Counted from the first letter of the stretch, positions 35,846 to 45,500 are shown. The stretch: DNA of 64,000 nt from Thiothrix subterranea (GCF_016772315.1 NZ_CP053482.1:1178001-1242000), one strand, 5' to 3'. Numbers and translations: made by a program. The notes: generated from the letters alone by a model not told the origin.

Positions 35846-36549
35846 TTACTGTTTATTTGCCAACATTTGCAACACGGTTTCCACATACACCCTTGTTATA
35901 TGCCTGTAAGTATCCGAGTGAGTACCACCTTGAACAGGTATAACGCGAATATGCGCAGGTATGGCATTAGGTTTATAAAGGTCTACGATAGGCGTTTGCG
36001 TATCCGCCGTTCCCTGAAAAATGACCGCCGGAACGTTGGGTATATCGGATAACGCCTCCATCAGCGAATAGTCATGGGGTAATATTGCGGCAATGGGCAA
36101 ATCTGCCAAAGGAGAAAGATACCATTTGGCTTGCAACGAACGGGTAACGGCAACTGACAGCGAGGGCGCTGCGGATTCCAACACTAGCCCAGCCGCTGGA
36201 TAAATGTTGGCGGTATACGCTGCCAGCATCGCTCCTAATGAACGCCCACCAATACCGTTTTTTCCTTGGGGCAGGTTTGCTGGATAGTGTGCATCGCTTG
36301 GGCAATCAATGCCTGTAGGATTCCCAATTGTGTCTCACCGTGCGCCCCATCCTGCCCCGGAAAAAACACCACGCAACCCGTTTGACCTGCATTGTAACGC
36401 CGCACCAGCAAGGTGTTTTCGGCGGTATCGGCAACATGAAACGCTGTCGTTTCAGTCGTGGCGGCATCAAGGGTAATGGGTGGAAACAGGCGACGGTCGC
36501 GGGCAAACAGCAAGGTATAAATGGCAACGCCAAGATACAGAACCAGCAT
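35846..36549 (-). pseudogene. Alpha/beta hydrolase, frameshifted
   Basis: Two reading frames on the reverse strand make up one alpha/beta hydrolase. The 5' part (36549-36235) opens MLVLYLGVAIYTLLFARDRR, continues with GCVVFFPGQDGAHG and stops after KTVLVGVH. The 3' part (up to 36229) resumes with the nucleophile elbow GGRSLGAMLAAYTAN, then VFQGTADTQTP and QGGTHSDTY with the Asp and His. Adding one G to the GGG before CGTTCATTAGGAGC restores VLVGRSLGAM. It is either a true inactivation, phase variation, or a base-calling error in a G run. The start codon lies in the tandem repeat. Confidence 0.8.
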
Positions 36550-36790
36550 TACAGAACCAGCATTACAGAACCAGCATTACAGAACCAGCATTACAGAACC
36601 AGCATTACAGAACCAGCATTACAGAACCAGCATTACAGAACCAGCATTACAGAACCAGCATTACAGAACCAGCATTACAGAACCAGCATTACAGAACCAG
36701 CATTACAGAACCAGCATTACAGAACCAGCATTACAGAACCAGCATTACAGAACCAGCATTACAGAACCAGCATTACAGAACCTGCCATTA
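36538..36790. repeat. 14-bp tandem repeat (VNTR), 17 perfect units
   Basis: The unit CAGAACCAGCATTA is repeated 17 times without change from 36538 to 36775, followed by one degenerate unit. Because 14 is not a multiple of three, the plus strand is open in all frames and the minus strand has TAA in all frames. Every unit gives CTGTAATGCTGGTT on the minus strand, so the hydrolase ATG comes from the last unit. Confidence 0.95.
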
Positions 36791-36814
36791 GCAAACGTTT
36801 CAAGGTATTCCCCT

Positions 36815-37414
36815 TTACTCCTGATGTTTTGCCATCAATGCCGCTACCCCTCGCTCGTTTTCCCCGCCGCTGGCTTCGAGGGCTTGCATAACGTTGTGCT
36901 GATCGGTGGCACTGCGGTTCTGGCTCAGTTTGTATTTGGCTTGCAGCGATTCGATGGTGATTTCAAAACCGACAATCGCTTCCAGCATTTTAGCGGGGTA
37001 GCTGGGAATCCAAGCGTTCGGGGTATCGCCTTCGTAGTAATTACTGAGGCGTTCCACCTGTGCTTGCAGCCATGCCGTATCGTGGATGAGGCGCACCTTG
37101 CCATAAACATGAACGGCGGTGTAATTCCAAGTGGGTACACCCGCACCTTCGTACCATGTCGGTGAAACGTAGGCGTGTGCGCCTTGGAACATTGCCAACA
37201 CCTGCGGGTTTGCTGCTAAATGCAACCATTGCGGGTTGGCTTTAGCAAGATGACCAGACAGCGTAAGTGTATCGCCCTGTTCCAACAGAAACGGGATGTG
37301 GCTGGCGAAGGGAACGCCTGCTTCCACCGTGAGTAGCGTTCCGAAAGCGTGGGCTTGGATGAAGCGCAGAATTTCGGCTTGGTCGTGTTCGGCAAAGTGT
37401 TTTGGGATGTACAT
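36815..37414 (-). CDS. FMN-binding negative transcriptional regulator, PaiB family
   Basis: A 199-residue protein of the PaiB/FMN_bind_2 family, a split-barrel flavin-binding fold. MYIPKHFAEHDQAEILRFIQ opens the protein; VPFASHIPFLL, AYVSPTWYEGAGVPTWNYTAVHVYG and GFEITIESLQAKYKLSQNR are typical blocks. In Bacillus PaiB affects protease and sporulation gene expression; in proteobacteria the role is unclear. It lies 16 bases after the GNAT gene on the same strand. The tandem repeat lies just past its 3' end. Confidence 0.88.
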   Translation of the reverse strand: MYIPKHFAEHDQAEILRFIQAHAFGTLLTVEAGVPFASHIPFLLEQGDTLTLSGHLAKANPQWLHLAANPQVLAMFQGAHAYVSPTWYEGAGVPTWNYTAVHVYGKVRLIHDTAWLQAQVERLSNYYEGDTPNAWIPSYPAKMLEAIVGFEITIESLQAKYKLSQNRSATDQHNVMQALEASGGENERGVAALMAKHQE

Positions 37415-37430
37415 CAGAACTCCAATATCA

Positions 37431-37898
37431 CTAGAGCAATGTTTTCAGTTTGCGCCCGCCCGTGATGGCGAAACCTTCACGCTCATAAAATGCGAGGGTA
37501 CGTTCAAACGCAGGTAGCGGCGGCGTGGTCACTTCCAAGCGTGTCCAGCCCTTGCTTGCACCGAAGGCACGGGCGGACGCCAGCAATTGTTTGCCTGTGC
37601 CATGCGAGCGGTAAGTGGGGCGCACGTACAATTCGGGGATCGTGCCGAAACTGCCTTCGGCGTACAGCGCGTAACTTTGGTACAGGGTCAGGAAGCCTGC
37701 GGCTGTGCCGCTTTCATCCGTTGCCACGAACACATGATAATGCCCGTCGCGGATAAAGGTTTGCAGACGTTCGGTAGTCGCTGGCAGGTCAAAGTTGAAT
37801 GCCTGTTCGCCAATCGCTTGCATGATTTCCTGCAACAATTCACCGACCATCACGGCAATGGTGGGGGCGTCAGCGGGGGTGGCGGGATGGATGTACAT
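37431..37898 (-). CDS. GNAT family N-acetyltransferase
   Basis: A 155-residue acetyltransferase. The acetyl-CoA binding motif A is in LYVRPTYRSHGTGKQLLASA (Arg-x-x-Gly/Thr-x-Gly pattern). Motif B is LEVTTPPLPAFERTLAFYEREGF. The opening YIHPATPADAPTIAVMVGEL is typical of GNAT proteins. The acceptor substrate cannot be told. It lies between the PaiB-like and transglutaminase-like genes; in Bacillus paiA (also GNAT) neighbours paiB. Confidence 0.88.
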   Translation of the reverse strand: MYIHPATPADAPTIAVMVGELLQEIMQAIGEQAFNFDLPATTERLQTFIRDGHYHVFVATDESGTAAGFLTLYQSYALYAEGSFGTIPELYVRPTYRSHGTGKQLLASARAFGASKGWTRLEVTTPPLPAFERTLAFYEREGFAITGGRKLKTLL

Positions 37899-37910
37899 GG
37901 TTATTCCCTC

Positions 37911-38483
37911 TCAAACAAGTTCAATATCGGGCAGGTTTGCATAAACCGTTTCCACCGTTGCGCTGCTTTCCAACACTTGCACTACGACGGGTAGCGGTTC
38001 GGCAAAAATCCCCGGCAAATCCTGTTCCTGCGGATTCAGCAGCGGAAACGCCAGTTGTTCGGTAGGCGGGCAGAATTCGGCAGCCACGCCCGGCTTATTG
38101 CCACGCGCATCGACCCGATACCAGCCGTAATCAGGCAAGTAGAGCGCATTCAACCCGTGCAGGCAAAACGGCGGTTCATCGGTAATGGTCAAACGCTGAT
38201 AACACAAGCCCGCCGGAATGCCATTCGCCCGTAACAACGCTGCCAGCAAATGGCTTTTGGCGTAGCAATAGCCCGTGCCGTGTTGCAACACCTCCGATGC
38301 TTTGCATGTCACCGGATTCAGGCGGTAATCCCAACTGTGTTTGATGGTATCGCGCACAAACTCGAAACAGGTTTTGGCGATAGCTTCCTGTGTGGTGCAA
38401 CTTGCCGCTAGTGCTTGGGCTTGTGCCAAAACGTCTGGGTGTTGCCAGTCGATGTAATGGCTGCTGGCTAAGAATGCTTGCAT
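37911..38483 (-). CDS. Transglutaminase-like domain protein
   Basis: A 190-residue cytoplasmic transglutaminase-like protein, probably a cysteine protease or amidase. The triad can be seen: Cys in HGTGYCYAKSHLLAALLRA, His in CLHGLNALYLPDYGW and Asp in YRVDARGNK. There is no signal peptide or second domain. The partner or substrate is unknown. It follows nasS by six bases on the same strand, so it may be read through from the nas regulator operon. Confidence 0.85.
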   Translation of the reverse strand: MQAFLASSHYIDWQHPDVLAQAQALAASCTTQEAIAKTCFEFVRDTIKHSWDYRLNPVTCKASEVLQHGTGYCYAKSHLLAALLRANGIPAGLCYQRLTITDEPPFCLHGLNALYLPDYGWYRVDARGNKPGVAAEFCPPTEQLAFPLLNPQEQDLPGIFAEPLPVVVQVLESSATVETVYANLPDIELV

Positions 38484-38489
38484 AAAATT

Positions 38490-39668
38490 CTACCCCAAGC
38501 GTAACCGCTCCAACGCCACGTAACTATTCCCCATCGCGATCGGCTGACTAGCATCGCGCAACACCCACGGCGCGAGGCAATGCACTGACGGCAAATAATC
38601 CACCGTCGGATACGGCAAGCTCAAGGTTTCCGCAGCCAAGCGATACAACGGTGTGCAATACACCTTCGCCAATAGTGCCGCAGGATCGGCGGGCAAAGTT
38701 GCCAACTGACCCGTTGCGTGCATTTGCGCCAAAAAGTACGCGCCGTGCGAATGCCAAGGGAAATTGGCAGCATAACGCGCAAACACGTTGAAATCCGGCA
38801 GCAAACGTTCCGGCTCATCCGGCGCGTAACGGTAACGCCCCAACAACGGCGGCTGGATCAAGGCAAGCGGCACATCCAAATATTCCGGTCGGGTTAGTAA
38901 TTCAGCCATACGCACGCGATTGTGTGGCTCATCCAACCAGTGCGCCGCTTCAAGCAAAGCACACAGCAAGGCTTGATGCGTTTCGGGATTGGCTTGTGCC
39001 CACGCTTGGGTGACACCCAGCACTTTTTCGGGGCCATTGTTCCACAAATCGTAGCTGGTAACGGCAACCTGCCCGATGCCCCGACTGACCGCTTGCTGAT
39101 TCCACGGTTCACCCGCGCAATAGCCGTCAATCTGACCTTGCGCCAAGGATTCGACCATTTGCTGCGGGGGAATCACGCGAATTTCCACATCTTGCCCCAA
39201 CACCAGACCGCCATCCTGCAACCATGCCTGCAACAGGTAATGGTGCTGCGAAAAAGGGTAGACGCAACCGAATACCAGTTTGCGCGGCGTTTGCGCACTT
39301 AAAAGATGCTTGAGACCGTGCGAACGCACTGGAGAGGTGCATAATGCTTGCGGGTAATGTTCCCGCATGGCTTCCATCAACGGGCTGGCGACGGTAATCG
39401 CGCTGCCATTCAGACCAAGGCTGAACGCGGCTTGCATGGGAATGCCCAAACCGTCGATGCCCAGGGTTGCCGCCAAAGGCATGGGGGCAAGCATGTGCGC
39501 CGCATCCAGCTCGCCGAACGCCACGCGGTCGCGGATGTTTGCCCACGACACTTCGCGCTGCAAGGTGACGTGCAGACCGTATTTTTCAAAGAAACCGCGC
39601 TCCAACGCCGCTACCAGCACGGCACAATCGGTGAGGGGCAAAAAGCCGATGCGTAACTCTTGTTTCAT
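38490..39668 (-). CDS. nasS: Nitrate sensor NasS
   Basis: A 392-residue cytoplasmic relative of NrtA with no signal peptide (MKQELRIGFLPLTDCAVLVA). It shares DAAHMLAPMPLAATLGIDG and IDGYCAGEPWNQQAVSRG with the nitrate-binding family. In the known NasS/NasT systems NasS holds the ANTAR protein NasT inactive and releases it when nitrate binds. Its start overlaps the stop of nasT by one base, as expected for a coupled pair. The targets here are most likely the nrt and nir/nas leaders. Confidence 0.92.
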   Translation of the reverse strand: MKQELRIGFLPLTDCAVLVAALERGFFEKYGLHVTLQREVSWANIRDRVAFGELDAAHMLAPMPLAATLGIDGLGIPMQAAFSLGLNGSAITVASPLMEAMREHYPQALCTSPVRSHGLKHLLSAQTPRKLVFGCVYPFSQHHYLLQAWLQDGGLVLGQDVEIRVIPPQQMVESLAQGQIDGYCAGEPWNQQAVSRGIGQVAVTSYDLWNNGPEKVLGVTQAWAQANPETHQALLCALLEAAHWLDEPHNRVRMAELLTRPEYLDVPLALIQPPLLGRYRYAPDEPERLLPDFNVFARYAANFPWHSHGAYFLAQMHATGQLATLPADPAALLAKVYCTPLYRLAAETLSLPYPTVDYLPSVHCLAPWVLRDASQPIAMGNSYVALERLRLG

Positions 39669-40252
39669 CAGAATTTCCCCCCTAGTAAGGCCATTGCCGC
39701 GACGAAATTGCGGGCCGCTTCACCGATTTTCATATTGCGATCCATCGCCATTTTGCGCAGGAGTTGGTATGCCTCTTCTTCCGTCAGGTTACGGTGTTGC
39801 ATGAGGATGCCCTTGGCTTTATCCACATCTTTGCGGTCTTGCAGGCGCGATTTGTAGTCTTCCAGCTCATCTTTGAGCTTTTGGTGTTCTTGAAAGCGGG
39901 CAATCGCCACTTCCAACACCGATTTCAGGCGTTTTCCGGGCAAATCATCAACGATGTAGGCACTGACTCCGGCACTGATGGCAGCGCGGGTGGTTTCAAG
40001 GTCGCTTTGTTCGGCAAAAAATACGATGGGTTTGGGCATTTCGCGGCTGACATTGCGCAGGGATTCCAACGTGTCACGGTCGGGGCTTTGCATGTCGATG
40101 AGGATAATGTCAGGCTGGTGGGTACGCACGGCGGCGAGCAGGTTTTCACCTTGCCCGACGCGGATAATGTGGGCGTAACCGGCGGCGAGCAGCGCGATTT
40201 CGAGACTCGCGGAACGGTCGGGATCGTGATCGACCAACATGAGTTTGTGCAT
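39668..40252 (-). CDS. nasT: ANTAR-domain transcription antiterminator NasT
   Basis: A 194-residue response-regulator-like RNA-binding protein. Residues 1-120 form a receiver domain (LMLVDHDPDRSASL, Asp in IILIDMQSPDRDT). A coiled-coil linker leads to a C-terminal ANTAR domain (DVDKAKGILMQHRNLTEEEA, then QLLRKMAMDRNMKIGEAA). NasT binds tandem hexaloop hairpins in nitrate-assimilation leaders and prevents termination. Both matching leaders (33512-33644 and 58945-59059) are in this window. Confidence 0.95.
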   Translation of the reverse strand: MHKLMLVDHDPDRSASLEIALLAAGYAHIIRVGQGENLLAAVRTHQPDIILIDMQSPDRDTLESLRNVSREMPKPIVFFAEQSDLETTRAAISAGVSAYIVDDLPGKRLKSVLEVAIARFQEHQKLKDELEDYKSRLQDRKDVDKAKGILMQHRNLTEEEAYQLLRKMAMDRNMKIGEAARNFVAAMALLGGKF

Positions 40253-40383
40253 GTGAACCTTGTTATAAGCAACAGCTAATGTAAGAACAATGCAAAAATT
40301 ACGCCATTTTGCGACTAAGGCATAGGCGATACAAAATGGGTTATGCTTGTGCTTTCGGAAAGTGTATTGTCAGGAGTGTTACC

Positions 40384-40779
40384 ATGCGAATCCTTCACAC
40401 CATGTTACGCGTCGGCGATTTGGATCGTTCGATTGCGTTTTACACCAATGTTCTTGGTATGCAACTGCTGCGCCGCAAGGATTATCCTGCGGGCGAATTC
40501 ACCCTTGCCTTCATCGGTTATGGCGACGAAACGGAGAATACCGTGCTGGAGCTGACCTATAATTGGGGCGTGGACACATACGAACTTGGCACGGCGTTTG
40601 GGCATATCGCGCTGGAAGTGCCGGATGTGTACGCCGCGTGCGACAAAATACGGGTAGCGGGCGGCAAGATTATCCGCGAAGCCGGGCCGATGAATGCAGG
40701 CACGACCATCATTGCCTTCCTCGAAGACCCCGATGGTTATCAGATTGAATTGATTGGTGAAAAGCACCAGCGCACTTAA
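40384..40779 (+). CDS. gloA: Lactoylglutathione lyase (glyoxalase I)
   Basis: A 131-residue metalloenzyme that converts the methylglyoxal-glutathione adduct to S-lactoylglutathione. The two glyoxalase motifs are [20 protein letters not shown] and [17 protein letters not shown]. Metal ligands are expected at His6 (LHTMLRV), Glu in LELTYNWG, His in FGHIALE and Glu in [11 protein letters not shown] chose ATG 40384, with AGGAG just upstream. The gene is divergent from nasT and followed by the amidohydrolase gene nine bases later. Confidence 0.96.
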   Translation: MRILHTMLRVGDLDRSIAFYTNVLGMQLLRRKDYPAGEFTLAFIGYGDETENTVLELTYNWGVDTYELGTAFGHIALEVPDVYAACDKIRVAGGKIIREAGPMNAGTTIIAFLEDPDGYQIELIGEKHQRT

Positions 40780-40788
40780 ACCAACACC

Positions 40789-41343
40789 ATGAAACTACCC
40801 GAACGGGAACACTACCGCTACCAGTCGCGCTATTGCGAAGAAAACATCTGGCATCTGTGTCAGCAGCCAGAATTTCGGCACAGCGAGGTGGTAGTGATGG
40901 CGGCAAAAGGTAGGTTTTTTCCCATCCTCTGCCAGCGCAGTGCGAGTACGCCGACTGAACCGCTGCTGTGGGATTACCACGTCGTGTTGCTGTGGCACTC
41001 TGCGCCGGATGCGCGTTACATCCTCGATTTCGATACCACCTTGCCGTTTTGCACGCCGGTCGCGGATTATTTCCGCCAAGCGTTTTTGGATGAATCCGTG
41101 TTAAAACCGAGGTTTGTACCGCTGTTTCGGGTCATGCCTAGCGCGGAATATGCCGAAAAGCTGTTGAGCGACCGGCGGCATATGCGCGATGCGAATGGTT
41201 GGCTGGCAGAGCCGCCGCCTTGGTCGCCGACCAGCGTTACTGAAAGCAATTTGCACAAATTTACCGATATGCATGACACCGACTATGGGGAAATTTTGAC
41301 GGCAGCGCAGGTGTTGAGACACACGGGTAAATTGAGGCAATAA
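40789..41343 (+). CDS. Protein N-terminal glutamine amidohydrolase (NTAQ1-like)
   Basis: A 184-residue protein that matches the eukaryotic N-terminal Gln amidase Ntaq1 from end to end. YCEENIWHLC contains the catalytic Cys (C16), WDYHVVLLWH the His (H64), and ILDFDTTLPF the Asp. YFRQAF, FRVMPSAEYAEKLLSDRRHM and EPPPWSP are further family blocks. The enzyme turns N-terminal Gln into Glu, making a secondary destabilising residue in the N-degron pathway. It lies downstream of gloA. Its 3' end overlaps the convergent Fic gene by 61 bases. Confidence 0.88.
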   Translation: MKLPEREHYRYQSRYCEENIWHLCQQPEFRHSEVVVMAAKGRFFPILCQRSASTPTEPLLWDYHVVLLWHSAPDARYILDFDTTLPFCTPVADYFRQAFLDESVLKPRFVPLFRVMPSAEYAEKLLSDRRHMRDANGWLAEPPPWSPTSVTESNLHKFTDMHDTDYGEILTAAQVLRHTGKLRQ

Positions 41344-42425
41344 CGCGCATAGCGCAGTTCCCCGGTTTTGTGCAGCACGCCTAATTCCACCAGTTCTTGC
41401 AAGTCGCGGGTAGCCGTTGCGCGGGAGGCATTGGTCAGGCTGATGTAATTCTTGGCGCTCATACCGCCGTTGAAACCGCCGATACCTTCCGCAAACAGCC
41501 GCGCCACGACCTTTTCCTGCCGGGCATTCAGTTTGCCACGCACTTGGTCATACAAACGGGTTTTGCCGATCAGGAATTCGACTTGCTGGCGCGAATGGCG
41601 CACTGCCGCCAGCACGGTTTCGGCGAAATACACCAGCCAGCGTTGAATGTCGTTGGCTTTGTTCGCGGATTCCAGCTCGGTGTAATAGGCTTTTTTGTGC
41701 TGTTCGATGGTGTGGGCAAGTGCAATCAGCGTGGGTTGCCCCAAACCTTGCGCGAGAGCTTTTTCTGCCAAAGCGCGGGCAATACGCCCATTGCCGTCTT
41801 CAAACGGGTGGATGCTGACGAAATACAGGTGGGCAATGCCTGCGCGAATCAGGGGCGGCAATGCATCCGGTGCGTTGGTTTCGGTGCGGTTGAACCAGTC
41901 CACAAAGGCAGCCATTTCTGCTTCCATCTGTGCGGAAGGCGGGGCTTCAAAATGCACCTTGGGATCATCCAGTCGCCCAGAAATCACCTGCATGGCTTCA
42001 ACATGCGTGCGGTACGCGCCAATCATTTGCACATCCCGCCGCCCGTTCAGCAACATCGAATGCCAATCGAACAGCGTTTGATGACTGAGCGGCTGCTGAA
42101 AGTGGGTGTATAAATTCACCATCATTTCCGCGATGCCGTATTCCGCAGGTGTCACTTGCCGCCTATCCGTTTGCAAACCAAACTGCCGCCGAATGGAGGA
42201 TTGCACACTGTCACGGTTGAGGTATTCGCCTTCAATCGCCGAGGTTTGCATCGCTTCGTTGCTGACCATTTCCACCTTCAACTGGATGCGGTCATCTTCC
42301 GTCAGGTGCGTGAATGCACCCAGCAGCAAGCCGGATTCGTGCGCGAACGCGGTTTCCAAAGGTATCAGTTTCAGCGGGTCGAAGCTGAAATTAGGCCAGT
42401 CGGGTTGTTGCCAGTTCCATGTCAT
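41283..42425 (-). CDS. Fic family protein with C-terminal winged helix
   Basis: A 380-residue Fic protein. The AMPylation motif HPFEDGNGRIARAL is complete. The N-terminal part (TWNWQQPDWPNFSFD, DUF4172-like) carries the inhibitory helix SAIEGEYLN, as in class II Fic proteins. The C-terminal region (ISLTNASRATATRDLQELVE) is a winged helix that probably binds DNA. The protein should transfer AMP from ATP to a target and may act as a transcription regulator. An 11-bp inverted repeat 18 bases upstream of its start is a likely operator. Confidence 0.93.
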   Translation of the reverse strand: MTWNWQQPDWPNFSFDPLKLIPLETAFAHESGLLLGAFTHLTEDDRIQLKVEMVSNEAMQTSAIEGEYLNRDSVQSSIRRQFGLQTDRRQVTPAEYGIAEMMVNLYTHFQQPLSHQTLFDWHSMLLNGRRDVQMIGAYRTHVEAMQVISGRLDDPKVHFEAPPSAQMEAEMAAFVDWFNRTETNAPDALPPLIRAGIAHLYFVSIHPFEDGNGRIARALAEKALAQGLGQPTLIALAHTIEQHKKAYYTELESANKANDIQRWLVYFAETVLAAVRHSRQQVEFLIGKTRLYDQVRGKLNARQEKVVARLFAEGIGGFNGGMSAKNYISLTNASRATATRDLQELVELGVLHKTGELRYARYCLNLPVCLNTCAAVKISP

Positions 42426-42442
42426 GAGTCATTCGCCGTGAT

Positions 42443-42480
42443 TCTATAACTCATTTATAGCCTATTTTGTGAGTTATAGA
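42443..42480. promoter_or_regulatory. Inverted repeat between fic and the LRR-Roc-TIR gene
   Basis: TCTATAACTCA (42443-42453) and TGAGTTATAGA (42470-42480) are a perfect 11-bp inverted repeat with 16 bases between. It lies 18 bases upstream of the Fic start and 113 bases upstream of the divergent LRR gene. The likely binder is the winged helix of the Fic protein. Confidence 0.65.
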
Positions 42481-42593
42481 AACCGTTCTACTTGCATTTA
42501 TTAGGGCAACTACAACTTGAGCCGGTTTGAATAGCCCTGCTGTTCCGGCTACTATCGGCTCTATTGTCCCTTATGCCTGACTAGCTGACGCTT

Positions 42594-45500
42594 ATGAAAC
42601 CGACCCCGCTGGAAATCGCCCTTGAGCGCATTGAAGAATGCCGCCGTACCCGTTCGACCGCGCTCGACCTGAGCGGGCTTGGTTTGGATGAAATACCAGA
42701 ACAGGTGTTTGAACTGACGTGGCTGGAAAAGCTGAAAGTATCTGGATCGCCTTGGGAAAAGGGAAACATTCGGAAAATCCCTGCCGCCATTGAGCAGCTA
42801 ATCGCACTAATAGACTTGAATTGTTCTTCCAACCAAATCAGCGACCTCAATGTATTGGCTCACGTGCCTAACTTGCTGACGCTTGACTGTAGCTCTAACC
42901 CGATCAGTGACCTCAGCGCATTGGCTCACCTTCCAAACTTGCAAACGCTTCAATGTGGGAGCAATCAAATCAGCGATCTCAGCGCATTGGCTCACGTGCC
43001 TAACTTACAGACGCTTCAATGTTGGGACAACCAAATCAGCGATCTCAGCGCATTGGCTCACGTGCCTAACTTACAGACGCTTCAATGTTGGGACAACCAA
43101 ATCAGCGACCTCAGCGCATTGGCTCACGTGCCTAACTTACAGACGCTTTCCTTTGGTGGCAACCAGATCAACAGCCTCAGCGCATTGGCTCACGTGCCTA
43201 ACTTGCAGACACTTGGCTGTGGCTCTAACCAAATCAGCGACCTCAGCGCATTGGCTCACGTGCCTAACTTGCAAACGCTTGACTGTAGCAGCTCCAACTC
43301 GATTAGGGACTTCAGCGCATTGGCTCACGTACCAAATTTGCAGACGCTTCGATGTTGGAACAACCAAATTAGCGACCTCAGCCCTTTGGTTCACGTGCCA
43401 AACTTACGGAAGCTTTACTGTAGCTCTAACCCAATCAGCGACCTCAGCCCTTTGGTTCACGTGCCAAACTTACAGACGCTTCAATGTTGGAGCAATCAAA
43501 TCAGCGACCTCAGCCCTTTGGTTCACGTGCCAAACTTACAGACGCTTCAATGTTGGAATAACCAGATCAGCGACCTCAGCCCCTTGGCTCATGTGCCTAA
43601 CTTGCAGATTCTTCAATGTTGGGACAACCAGATCAGCGACCTCTGTGCCTTGGCTCATGTACCTAACTTGCAGACGCTTTCCTTTGGTAACAACCAGATC
43701 AGCGACATGTCGCCTATTTACAGTGTCGTGATGTCCGAGCAGTTACAACAGCTCAGCTTATACGGCAATCCGGCTTGTGGAATTCCTTCCGGTATATTAG
43801 GCAACCATCGATTGGATGATTGCCTTGAAAACCTCAAAAACTATTGGCACGACCTCGACAAAGGCAAAGAAACACAACGGCAATTGAAAGTGCAGTTTGT
43901 CGGTAACGGTCGAGTCGGTAAAACTACTCTGGCTCATGCATTGGAACACAAACGCGCCCCCTGCAAGCCGTTCAAATCTACCCACGGCATTGTCATCAAG
44001 GAAATCCAGCAAGCACTGGATGGCGAAGATGAACCCGTCACCTTGCAGCTTTGGGATTTTGGCGGGCAGGAAATCTACCACGCCACTCACCGCCTGTTTC
44101 TATCAGACGATTGCCTGTACCTGTTGCTGTGGGCAGAAGAAACCGAAGAACACTCGGACGAAACCCGCCACCCAGTCAGTTATTGGCTGGAGTCCATCCA
44201 CGACCTTGCACCGAATAGCCCGGTGATTCTGGTCAAAAATCAGATTGACCGTTCTGACCGCTTGCCGGAACGCCCCGCCGAATTGAACGAAGAATTGCCC
44301 GGTGTCAGCCAAATCCGCTACGCCACCAAAGTTTCTGCCATGCAATACCGGGGAATACCAGCCTTACGTGGTGCAATCGAATCAGTGCTTGAAGAACTCA
44401 AATACCGCGTCTGTCTAGAATTGCCCGCTTCATGGCTAGAGGTACAGCGTGCATTGATTCAACTGCACGAGCAGAAAACGCTGCCCTTTGCCCACTTCAA
44501 ACAGCTTTGCATCAAAGCGGGAGTCAGTCACGCCGAATGGTTCGCAGGCTATCTGCACAAAACTGGCGTATTGTTTTATCGAGAAGGCGCGTTTCAGGAT
44601 CAAATCATCCTTGACCAGAATTGGGCAATTAATGCGGTATACCGCGCCTTTGACCCCAACAAACCGCACCGCCGCCGCATCGAACGCATGGGCGGGCGTT
44701 TCAGTGGTGAAGATGCCAGCCTGTTTTGGGCAGAGGAAGATACCAAGGAACAAGAAGTGTATGTCGATTTCATGCGCAATTGCGGTATCTGCTACGAACC
44801 CAAGCGGGAACAAAACCAAGAGGACAACAAATCCTTCGCCGAGCGCGAATTCATCATCCCTGCCCTATTACCCCTGACCAGCAAAGCCAAAACCGCGTGG
44901 GGAAACAGCCGCCCAGATGATTGGCAACTCGACATCGAATACCCCTTCCTGCACCGCAGCATCATCGAGCGCATAATCCTACGCATCGGTGAAACCTATG
45001 AAGGCGAACCGTGGCGCACCGGCATTTTCTGCGAAACCGACGAAGCTCAATTGCTGCTGGAATGCGAATACGCCAACAAACAGCAATCCACCCAAGGGCG
45101 CTTACGCTTCCAGTTACGCGGCAACCAGCCGGAGCGTTTGGTATACGCACTACGCAAACTGGTCAGCGAAACCAGCCCGCACCGCCGCTACCACGAATAC
45201 CTCAGCAAAGCAGGCACAGAACGCACCCTGTTACCCGAATTTAAGGACGAAGCCATGCAACACCCATCTAAACTGGACGCAAGCAAACCCGTAGACAAAA
45301 CCATCAAGCTGTTTATCTCCTATTCCCACGCCGACGAAGCCCACAAAGAGCGGCTGGAAAAACACCTGAAAGCCATCAGCCGCACCTTACCACTCACGGC
45401 ATGGAGCGACCGCCATCTGTTTGCAGGCGAGGCGGTGGATGAGCAAATCTTTCAGCAACTGAATACCGCCGATATTGTCCTGCTGCTGGTCAGCCCGGAT

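Noticed and set aside
36538-36790. Possible CRISPR array
   Set aside because: The 14-bp units are contiguous, with no spacers, and no cas genes are nearby. It is a simple tandem repeat.
36328-37165. Open frames of 100-214 residues with NQHYRTSITEPALQ repeats on the plus strand
   Set aside because: They are open only because the 14-bp repeat has no stop on this strand. The flanks are antisense to the hydrolase and PaiB-like genes, and no ribosome-binding site or family is present.
42883-43731. 282-residue open frame in another phase of the LRR array
   Set aside because: It is a shadow of the 66-base repeats: the unit length is a multiple of three, so an alternative frame stays open. It has no start signal.
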